The translations under genes were made by a program, and so were the position numbers. DNA of 64,000 nucleotides from Strix aluco (lineage: Eukaryota; Chordata; Aves; Strigiformes; Strigidae), in contig NC_133971.1 in the NCBI RefSeq assembly GCF_031877795.1, positions 15,958,825-16,022,824 on the forward strand, written 5' to 3'. Numbering within the stretch: position 1 is the stretch's first letter; every line of letters begins with the position of its first letter. Positions 37,901 through 49,900 of this stretch are shown here, one piece after another. Below the pieces are notes generated by a model, which saw nothing but the letters and a program-made list of their open reading frames with translations, did no database searches and was not told where the DNA came from.

Positions 37901-40900
37901 TACATAAAAGCCACAATAATTCACCTTCATTTTCTGAGTCATTTGAATCAGCAGTTTCTTCACTTGTCACTTCATCCTCACTACTGTAGGCTTCGCACTC
38001 AGAATCTGTAATTTCACCTTCTTCTGGCTCACTCTCTGTGTCTGCTGTTCTACTGTCATCTGTATATGCTGCAGTATCTGGTGTACTTTTGCGTGAATGT
38101 GAGTTTATACTGTCTGTAGAAACAGATTCTTTGGCTGTTAGACTGTTTTGTGGTTTTGTGTCCATTTTAGTCTTCTTTCTTATATTTGGAGACTCTTCTT
38201 CTTCAGTAGAACTTACTTGCTCAGTAGTGAAAAAGCAATTCAGACTGTTAGATGATTTCTGCTCTTCTGTGTCCAAATCCTGGAGGGGAGTTATAGAATG
38301 TTACACTCTTTACAGATTGAGTTATTCTAAAGTCTGCTATCAGCCTGGAAGCAAATCCTTCACTAGGAAGAATTATTTTTACAACTATTAAGAAATGGTT
38401 AAATTTCCAGAAAGTTTTGCACATGCAGTCAACAGAACATTTTGGTAGAAACATTTTCCTATTAGACATGACTGAGACCATCTTCTATTTGGGAAAGTGT
38501 GACTGCATTCCTCTTCTAAACTTCACTTATTCCCTCCTCTTTTCTCACAGCAAAACTTAAGATCCTTGTCCTCACTTTCAAACTTGTACAACAGCATCTT
38601 GAATATTTTCTAGTTTTGTTTTTACGACACTTCTGTCCCTCTCTTACTCAATTGTTGCAACTTGTTCAAAAGCGCTTTAATCGATCTTCATCGCATCTTG
38701 CTCCTGTTTTTGTCTTCTCATTTTTTTCCACAATGGTCCAGAATATCTGGTATGCCCACCCATGCTTGCCTAATGACCCATTCTTTCTCCTTTCAAAATT
38801 GCAATTTTAACAAAGCCTTTCATCAAGATACTGTACAGAACTTAAGTTTAATTTATCTTATGTGGAACAGTTCTACTGAGAATCTATTTTCTACTGCAAC
38901 AAATTTCTCCACTGAATACCAGACAGATTAGATCATTGCAGGTTCTTCCATTGTCACTTGATTTCATCAGCAGAAAAAAGACCATCAATATTTTTTTAAC
39001 TGAGAAATCTAAAGTTTCATATTAATTTTGCCAGAATACCTCGACAATGCAATTCTCAATCTAGTAGCCCTGATGACCATCTTAAAAAAAGAAAGGAAGA
39101 AAAAAAAGAATACATGTCAGACACATTAATTCCATCAGAAATCTTTTTGGCAAATCTGGTTTTTGCTTTTATGAATTATCTTTTCCAGTGTATTTGTTTA
39201 TACTTATGTTTGGTATGGGTATTAGATTAATACCCAATATACCAAGGTGCTCTGCAATCCTAAATTTATTTCTTCCCATAATACTGGGAGCTACCAAAGG
39301 TTTACTAACTGAATATGAAAAACAGAGAAAAATGGTCTGCTCAAATCACAACTGAGGCAAAACAACAGATGACTGTGATGCACTGATGCCCAAGTATAAT
39401 GGTCCAACCACTCAGCTCTTTCTCCACAGTGAATCCAGCAATACTTGGTTTTGGCATCACTTCAGATATTCTAAATTAGAAAATAAAAAGGTGCTGTTTC
39501 AAAGCCTGGCTACTAAAGAGTACTCTGTTGTGGGTTGAAAACAGGAATTTAAAAAACCACTTTTAGACAGACCAAGGATTCTGTACATACATTCTGCCAA
39601 TATGACCATTAAGCCTATTCTCAGCAGTTTCTATATTTTTTTCCACTATTACTGCAATCAACTGTTAAGAAAGCAAACAAACTAAATAGTTGTTTAGTAC
39701 TGATAAAAATGTAATCTTTGCATTTAGTAATCCTTGCACAGAACTGAGGATTTTAAAATAGCATTCCTAAAGACTATGGATTTTGAGCCCTTTATGATTT
39801 CACAGATCTGTATTAAAATAAACATCTTGACAGTGTCTAAACATTAAGCCTGAGGATGCTGAATGTATTCTTAAAGCATTTGAGGGGGTCTTTACTTGTG
39901 CTGCAGAAATGCTTTATATGACTAGTACTAACACAGAACATACGTAGCATGTATGAAAGTGTAACTACGCAAACAGCACCTAATACCTTGCCTCCACATA
40001 GCCACTACTTAAAAAAACCAGGAACTGGCAGTAAACAGAATATTCAGTAAATATCATCCTGAATGACCTAACAACACTAGCCACGCACTTCATTTCTCAA
40101 TAGCAGAATATTTAACTCTTCACTCCAAGTTCATGATACAACACACAAAGTATGCAAGTACAGGTGCATTATAACCAGGATTGTTACACCATGGTATTAG
40201 ACACATCCATTTCTTTGTGTGTTGCTTTGGCTAATGTATTTAGTCAGTAGACCTACCCCAACAGTCATATGCTGGATATGGACTGCCTCTATGTGATTCA
40301 GCTTTGAAAAACTCTGCTATCTACTGAGTACCACCACATGATCCCTGGCTGTTCTCTCACTAAGCATGAGTAAAATTGAGAGGTGGGATCGATCTGATCC
40401 ATAACAAACTATTGCTTAACTACAGGGTTGTGTTGGTTCATATTTCTGCATCCCCGACAAAAACTGCCAAAGGTGCAAGTGAAATCAGGATTTATGTATT
40501 CCATGAGGAAGGATCTTATAAGAATTACAAATCATGTTCATGTGACTGGAATTGATGGTTTTGCTTTATAAAGAATGAGCCACAAACTACTGATTACAGT
40601 GATCTTCTGAAATGCAGATTGGCCTGCTTACAAAATATACATAAATGACCTTCATCACTGAAGTGCTTTTAACAAAAAACTTAAAATATTTTAAGCATTT
40701 AATTATACTTTTTTCTTTACTGTGACAGAACAAGACATTTTGTCTTTTAAAACTTTATTTTTCTGTATTATGCCTGGTTGACATACATGTTCATGCAATT
40801 CTTCAGCATGCCTATAAATTAGAACTTAAAAATTATTGTGAGCATAATTACCTTAAATCTAAGAAATGGACTGTTTAAACTGTATTGTTTTCTAAATCAA

Positions 40901-43900
40901 TTTATTTTATAAAAAACATACAAATATGCACAAATACAACTTTTCAGAAATGTGTAGTCTGTTGCTTCTTGGTTTGCTAGAAGTTCAGTCGGTGACTTAA
41001 TGGAATCATGGGTACTCAACACTCATCTAAAAGTCTGAATATTAGATCTTTAGCACTGACTCTCTCAATTTGAAATATTAATCCGAAATTCAGTATTTTA
41101 CTAAAGAAACATTTTCAAACAGTTTAAAACAGCTCTTTCGCTCAGAGGACTAACCTTTCACTTGCTAGCACCACTTCACAAGTGCTTCAGATACTTCCAC
41201 CCTACACAATACTCAAATTTCCAATGCAAAAAATCTAATTAAAAGCCAGAAAAAGAGTAAAACTCTTTCTATATCATAAATAAGTCATTTTATACACTGG
41301 TGGACAGCTCTGAAATACAGGAAACATAAATTTGCTTTACCTGAAGAACACATAGTTTGTTTAGTCAGGACACTCTATGTTAATACACTGATGCTAAGTA
41401 TGTCTCTTCCCAATATTCTTAGAATGCCATCAAAGTTTTCTTCAGATGTTTTACTTATACAGTGTTTCAAGTGTATTTCAAAGTTACTTTGTAGATGAAC
41501 TGCTTTTGATCAAATAGCTTAAAAAAATTTGTTAATTCCTTTAGGAAAATGGGTATTTAAGCATCAACGGCTAAATATTATTTTTCCTTTAATAAAAATA
41601 TCAAGGTTAAAGGTAAACATCCACAGACTAATGTGTTTGGTGTCTCAACTCTACCTTCACCAGAAGCTGCCAATCCAAAAGAAGAATCTTCAGATTAGCC
41701 ATGGTTTCTGTCAACTGACGTACCTAAAGATGGGATGAATATCAGCAAAAAGTAAACTACAGGTGATAAAAAATAAAAACCACTGCTTCAAGAGTTCTAT
41801 GGGAAATACTACTACAAAAATCTTGTCTGTCCTACAGAAGTAGCTAGTATGCATCTATAGTGGAAAAGAATATGGCAGAAGTTAATTTTGAGGACCACAC
41901 TGAACTAAAATTTACTAGACAGTAGTTTAAGAATAAACTGTAAAATAATTTCTGGGAAAAACGGCATGTGTCAGACCCTGCATCTAAATTTTGCTACGTA
42001 TTTCTAACGGCCCCAATCCAGCAAGTAGAACTACATGACCACTATTGCAGAGTCTGTTCCCCAACCTGTATGTAAGCGCTGGATCTGGTTATTAGGCCAG
42101 GGATCACATTACCATTTATGCCACCTTGTGATTTTTTTTTTTTTTTTAAACTTTTCCAAATTTACTTACAGGTTTTTCTTGTACAGGAGATAATATGCTA
42201 TTTCTTGCCCATTTTTTTTTCTGGTCTACCACTACAAAAAGATATCAGAACTGAACTATATGCCTGAAAGCTCCAAAGTATTCCACTGATCCTTTTATGC
42301 AACCTGCACAGAGGTTATCTAATAATTCGTCCTTGCAAATAAAATTCCTGATCATTTAATAAAAGCAAACATGTGGGCTGCATGTTTAGTGTCACAAGTC
42401 AAAAGAAAACTACCTGTAATAGTTTTGTGACTAAAAGAATCTCTTTAAAAAAGTTCTTGTATAAATCAGGAACATTCCTCAGGAGATACTGAGCAGGTGA
42501 GCTCCCCTCCACTGTTTTTCTCCAATTAGAAGTATATACATTTTAGCAGATGGTCACTAGTGTTTTCCTGTTTGGTAATTCAGCTTGTTAAAAATACAGT
42601 AATATTTTAACAGATTAATTTTATTCTTTAGATTTTCGCATTTGTATTGCTTTGTCAACGCTGTAGTATTTGTGGAGAATACACTTGCCATTTCTGTAGT
42701 GTTACGCATCCCAACTTGCTACTTATAAATAGATACTATATGTAAGATAGCTGAGCACATCAAATTCTTTACAATAGCTACAAACTAAACCGCAACTAAA
42801 AAACCCTCCTGTGCCTAGCAAGTTAACAGACCGGACCAGTTACTATCTTTTTTAGATTAAAAAGATACTAACTTTGGTTTGAATAGAATTCAAAAAAATT
42901 ACACGCAGTTTTTGTAAAAAATATATATCGCTACCAGTACTGTCTATGTAGAAATATTTGCTGTGATAATCTATACAGCAGCTATTAAATTTCCTTATTT
43001 CTTACATTTGACAACTTGTAATATCTATCAATACTTGTTCACATTTAATCCTTTAACTGAAAAAGAGTGAAAACAAGTTTTTGTATACTTGAGGTTCTAT
43101 AACTACAGCTCACTGTCTTCCCTTCCTCCACATGAATATTCTTTAGAAGACCTCATCTTCATCCAGGAATAATAACAATGTTCAGGGGGTGTATGACATA
43201 ATCAGACCCTGGTATTTCTTTATTTATCACTATTAGTGGTCCACAAACCATTGTCCTACTTGTACTGGCTGTAGAAAGTTGAGTAAAACCTACTTTGGTC
43301 AAGAAATTACATAATGTTTGGAGGCATTTTTTAGGCTAGTAGCACAATTTAATAACCAACTGGGAAAAGCAATAACAAAGTAATAATCTTCAAAATAATT
43401 TTGCAACTTTAATAAATTAATTGGTATTCAGGCACAGGTTTTAATTTTAAATTTGTATTTCTTTTGCCAAGAGTGGAAGAGGGAACGGAAGGAAAAGGGA
43501 GAAGACTGGGCATAAGCATGCAGGAAGGCATTTCAATAGACACACAAAGTTGTTCTTAAAACCAGACATTTTTGGGTTTGTTTTAGGATGTAGATACAGT
43601 AACTAGCATGAAATAGTTAGTGTTTTTACCAGTACCAGACTAAACTGGATGACAAAAATATTGCCAAGAAATACCAGGCATTTGTGGTATACCAGGCACT
43701 GGACTGTGCAGCTTAAACTATTTTTTCAGTTTCATAACAGAAAAATGTATAATCTTTTATTCTAATGTACCTTTTTTCAAAAATCATAGAACAAATTTGT
43801 TCAGTAGTAAGAACACACAAGAATAAAAGTATTTTAGCTCAGCTACATAAAATATGACAGTATGGTGCTTTGTTTTTTTTCTAAATCTAACAGTACATTT

Positions 43901-46900
43901 ACATAAAAGTGCACTGTCAAAGAGGCGTTCTTTTCTTTTTGAAGTTTGAAGTGGAGAGTAATCATTTTAAGTTTCACTTTATATTCTCCCTTTTTCTGTT
44001 TAAAAAAAAAAATAGAAAAGGCCTTGATTCTTACTGTGACATTAACCTTCACTTACTGTTCACAGATGATCTGTGTGCTACAGAATGTTTTAAATGTTTT
44101 TCTGTTACCTTGTTGGTCAAACGAATTAATTGACAAATAAAGCAAAGTACTCAGTTCACTATCAGTAAGACACATCAGAGAAAGTGGATGTTTACCTCCT
44201 ACCTTGTGACTGTGCAAGCTTCACACAAAAGATCTGTTAACAAGACCATCTATATCAAAATATTTTATCAATATAAAATAAGCTAAAGACAAGTAGCTCT
44301 TTCTAGTACAATTGGATCACAGAAAGCAGATTGTAACGGGATCTCAAAAAGTAGTCAACATTATTTGTTAGGTCAGAGCTATATATGCCACAGAACCTTT
44401 ATAAATACACTTGTTGATTTAGGTCAATATGTAAATTTAGTTCTGTGATGAACTGTTAAGACATTTAATTGCATTATATGATAAAGGCTTACTCCTACAA
44501 GCTTCCCATGATGCTTTCCTGACATGATGAATACAGTTCTGTATTAACAATGCCTTTTGAGAGTGGCAGAATGCTAATTCAGCAGTTGCACACAGCATGC
44601 CCAGAACTTTCTTGAGCCTAAAGGTTTGTTATACTTAGTGTTGCCAAGTATCCTCCTCAAGCTTTCAGAAGGGAATGGTTCACATGAAGCTCTCTCAAAG
44701 AGTAGAGATTCCTACATTAGCCACAATCTATTTATAAAATCTCTAATCGATCAACTACCACTATCCGTTTAACCTACCTTCACTGATTCTTAACATAGAC
44801 AGTTTCCATTTTCAAATCTTTTGGAAGACTTCACTCCTAATACAAAATTTTTAAACTCTGTACTGATGCTATATAACTATTATGTAAGACTACCCGTACA
44901 GTAACATAATTATTTCAGATTTCAACCAATCAACTTGACTGAGGACTACACAATCAAATTATGCAATGGTTAAAGCAAAAGCTTTAAAAAATGCAAACTA
45001 AGAAGCACTGCAAACTAAAGAAATCAATACATTCAATTAAATCTTAAGTAGTAAAACAAATTTGCAGCATAAGACTATACAAGTTTGATTCAACATCAAT
45101 AATAGTGTTTGATAAGAAAATGCTTCTTTAATAGCTGTGTTACATTAGGAGTAATGTTTTTCAAGGCAGTCACTATGTACTATATGGTATGCTTTTTTAG
45201 TGCTTAGAAAAACAGCAGAAAGGAAGTTATGGGTTTTATAACTTAAAATACAAGCTAATTACAATGGGCATTTAAGATGTATAGCTTATCCACACACTAT
45301 GGACAAGAAAAATGTATTGATCAAATAAAATATCAATAGGAGAGCATAATATGCAAAGAATTAGAACTTCATAGACATTTCATCAATCCCAAATGATGGT
45401 AGAGATACATTAAAGTTTCAATGGAATGAGCTTTGGAATACAGAGTCACAGAGAAGGGGGTGGGGAGTGTGTGTGTTTTCAAAACCTTCAGTCATTTTTT
45501 GATTCATCGCACAAATTTAATAAAAAAACCAGAAAACACCAAAACCAACACACTGAGGTAACACTGAATTTCTGATGTAAATCCAGCCCACACAGCACCC
45601 TGAATTCATTCTAGTGTGCTTGCTAATCAGAGAGCTTCACTGACACTCAATTTTAGAGATATATACAGTTGTATCATAACAAAGTAACATTTAAAGAGTG
45701 AAGGGATCCAAGGTTAAAATTTCATCCTTAATCACTCAATGGGAAAATTATTTGAACACTAAGTACGTTAGCAACCTGCCATATATAGTTTAAAGATGTT
45801 TGAATCCTTCAGAAAATAAGCACATATCCTCTACATAAAACCGAACTTCACAAACCATAAATTGCATTATGAAAAAAACCCAGGTTTTCCATTTTCTATC
45901 TGTTAGTTCTGAAGTTACCTTATACTCATTTGCAGTAATCCACTCTGGTTCTTTTCTCTTCTTTTTCCCTTTTTTATCCTTGGTGTGCTGAGTACCAGAG
46001 GCCTGATAAGACTGCAGATCCACTCGTGAATGAAACTGGTATCGGCCACTTTCCACATCACAGTAGTAATAAATTCCAGTTGTTGGATCATAATACAGTT
46101 GATTTTCCTTTATAAGAAACATAAAGAACAATGTTATCATCACTTCAATAAATACACTGTTCAAAAAACCATCTAGTTAATAAGGAACCACATACAAAGT
46201 TTAAAAAAAATACTCAAATGTACTGAAGAACTGTAGTGGCTTGACCCTGGCTGGCTACCCATTGCCCATCCAGCCGCTCTCTCAATCCGCCTCCTCAACA
46301 GGACTGGGGAAGAAAATAAGATGAAAGGCTCAAGGTCAAGATAAAGACAGGGAGATCACCATCATGGGCAAGCCAGATTCGACTTGGTGAAAATAAATTT
46401 AATTTATTGCCAGTTAAAAGAGCATTGGAAGATGAGGAACAAAGATGAAACACCTCTCCCTGCCCCTTTTTTCCTAAGCCCTACTTCACTCCTTCATTCC
46501 CAACTCCTCTACCCCTGTTCCCCCAGCCTGAACAACACAGGGAGATGAGGAACAGAAGGTTGCAGTCAGCTGATAACAGTTCCTCTCTGATGCTCCTTCC
46601 CCCTCACACTTTTCCCCTACCCAGCATGGGTCCTTCCCATGGGTTGCAGTCCTTCAAGAACTGCTCCAGCGCAAGTCCTCCACAGGCCACAGCTACTGCC
46701 AGCAGAGCTGCTCCGGTGTGGGGTCCTCCACCAACTGCAGTGTGAGTATCTGCTCCAGCAGATGGACTGCAGGGAATCAACTGCTCCGGTGCTTGAAGAA
46801 CCTCTCTTCCTGCTCCTTCTTGGACCTTGGCATTTGCAGGGTTGTTTTTCACAACCACCTTAGCGTTTGCAGGGTTGTTTTATCCCATCCCCTCTCCATA

Positions 46901-49900
46901 CACACTCCTCTGTGCAGTGTTTTGCCCTTTCTCAAACATGCTTTCACAGAAGCACCACCAGCTTCTCTGATGGTCTCAGCTGTGTCCTACAGTGGAACAG
47001 CTGTGTCCAGGCAGCCCCTGACTTCTCTTCACAGAGGCCACCTCTGCAGCCCCTAGCCCCACTAACAAAACCTTGCCAGTAAATCAAGAACATTTCCTGT
47101 AATTCAGAACAGTTACTGAACAAGAAAATGTATTTTGTGTAATGGTACCATAAACTAATCTATAGTCCCAAATATTTATGTATCTAACTGTATTCACAAA
47201 CAATGTGAAAATCAATGGTATCATTTAAGACTTTAAAAATTAAGCCCAGAAGCATCCCTGAAAACAAAACAAGTAGTTGGTTGGTTTTTTTTAATTGAGT
47301 TGAATGTAATGCTGCAAACAAACCCTCTGTTTCCAGCACAGTAATTCCACCAGGATTTGTGACACTGTATGTATCTATATATGCATGTACATATACACAT
47401 ACCTCATAGGACAAAAGAAAACCTCCCCAAAAGCTCCCTTATGAAAAACATATAGCAGAAATTAACCATTATGACATTTTGATCCACCGTTTCACATTTT
47501 TCTTTAAGGTAGTTATTTTCTTTACTATCACATCAAACTAGCTGGTAACAGTACTCAAGTGAAAGTACAAGTATTTCGTGTATTTTCTCTCAATATGCTT
47601 TTCACTGTAGAGAAGCCATTGACTTAATTCAGCAATCTGTCTTTTTCTAAACAAGTCATCTTTTAGATCAAGCTTTTAATTTTTTAAAGAGCAGCTTTAT
47701 AGTGTAAAATTTCTACAATGCAAAGCAAATTAAAGATCTAGGAGACATCAAAAATATCTTAGCCTGCTATCTTTAATTTGACTGAAATAACTTAACAACT
47801 AATTAACAACCTTCCGTTACTATTTGTCTTCAGTGACATGTTTTTCAAATCAAAGTCAGTTTGGATCTTAGGTCTTTGTTCACATCAACTTTTACTACTC
47901 AAACGTTTTCAATAGCGAAAAAATGACAAGAGTTTTGACAATTATCCTTACCGAATTATAGTAAAATCCAGTGCTATGGTCATAATACAATCCTGTATTT
48001 TCATCATAAATAAATCCAGTTTGTGAAACAGCAGCTTCTGCAGCAGCTCTCAAGCTCTCTGCCAAAGAACCCTCTGGTACTGAAGTATCTTCTGCTTCCT
48101 GATACCAGAAAGTAAGAAATTAAATTTTCTTCTAAAAAGAACCTCCTTGGTTCTTTAGCGTTCTACAATGCCCTGTTTTAAATAAAACAAATTAGCACTC
48201 TATGGACTTGGATTGTTTCAAGAACTATTAAACAAGGCAGCAAAAATCTAGCTTTAGTTTACTGATAAAATCCTACTGATTTCAACAGGACCAAGCCTTT
48301 ATCCCGTGCCTTTCATTTTCCCCAACTTTATTCAAAAACGGTTCACATAAAAAAATATACACAATTAATATCTTTCGGTACATTCCTAAAAGAGATTTCT
48401 GTTGTCCATTCCATTTCAGTTGCTAGATGCTAAGGCTCAAAATCAATTAAGCAAGTGAGATTAAGTGACTGATGTAAGAGAAGGCTGGATAGCAGGGAAA
48501 AAAACCCCAGAACTTTCTTCTCCTTGTATCAATGGAGGAAAAAAAAAAGTACACTTTAAGAAAGTCAGCATGGCCATATGGAACATACACTGCTGATAAA
48601 AAAATGCCATGCTTCCAGGCTACATAGGACATATGTTATAGAAAGTGCTTTTTTTTTTAAAAAAAAAAAAAAAACCTAGAGTATGTTATACTTGGAACAT
48701 ACTACAAAAAGAACTAGTTTCAAACACAAGAATGTTTGTCTGCTATCATCAGCACCAGATCATCACAAAAAAAATCATTTTATACAATGACATTGAGACC
48801 AATGCACATCTTTCAAATGAAAATAGAGTGCTGACTTCAAAATTGGTAAAACCCCGAACAGTTCTATAACCTGTGAATTCCGGATGAAATTTTCCTCTTC
48901 TCCACCTTCAGCAACTTTGATGCTATCCATCCTTAAAGGAGTATTAACACCTGTCTGTGATTCCTCTATGGAATTATGCTCAGTGCTTTCAGTCCCATGA
49001 TTGTGCTGTACTGGCAGTTCAGATGCACAACCTTGAGTATCAGTGTGATTGTAATAATTTTCATAGTAGTAATAATCTACAGGGGGGAAAAAAAAGTTGA
49101 AGTTTCTTAAATTAGCAAAGCAAGATTTTACACAATGTAGTTTAAGGATGCTAAATCTTAAAGTGGAAATTTATGCATGTAAGTAGTCTAATGAAAATCA
49201 ATTATTAGGTAGTGCCTCTGCTTTAAGTTTATTTTACTCTTACTGAACACATTGTGTCTTGTTTTAATGTACTTTAAGAATTGGTAAAACCTGTGTGTAA
49301 TGTATGAAATTATTATGTAACAGATTACTATAGCATGAAATCTGCTACAGTCCATGTTAAAAAGGAATGGCTTGAATAAATAGGAAATGGTGCAAAAGAT
49401 AATGTCAGGTTACTGAGTTTAATGCAGCTAAGGACATAGACTTGAAACATATTTCATATTTTAAAAATTTCAAAGTAAGATACTGTTCTAGATGCCTGTT
49501 TAAGCAATCACCACTGTCTCTACCTGCTTGTGACCACGCAGTATAGTCTTCTGTCTGTACTTCTACGCTAGACGTATCTTTCTTCTTACTATTATGAATT
49601 TCCTTAGTAAGCTCTTCAACCTGAAAGAAAAACAGCATGTTATAGAACACAACACTGCATTTTATGGGTCTATGTCAGAAAAGAGCCTATTTTACATTCT
49701 ATAATTCAAACAAAACGTAATTGCTTTGTAGGTGTTTCAACTGATCTTTGTTTGGCAGGAGATAATTTTCTACTTGAATGGTAGAATGGTTTATGAAAAC
49801 CATAATTTCTGCTTGTTGCTTGAACCCAGCCAGCAGTCAAACACCATGCAGCTGCTCGCTCATGCTCCCCCACCCCTGGGGTATGGGGAAAAGAACTGGA

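Noticed and set aside
37807-37989. 60-codon frame starting MPFFFFFFFF
   Set aside because: It is the translation of the T24 tract and the antisense of AGGF1 exon 6.
46545-47082. Plus-strand frames of 66-112 codons in AGGF1 intron 4
   Set aside because: They lie wholly inside the family-A solo LTR and reflect its Ser/Cys/Leu-rich tandem units.
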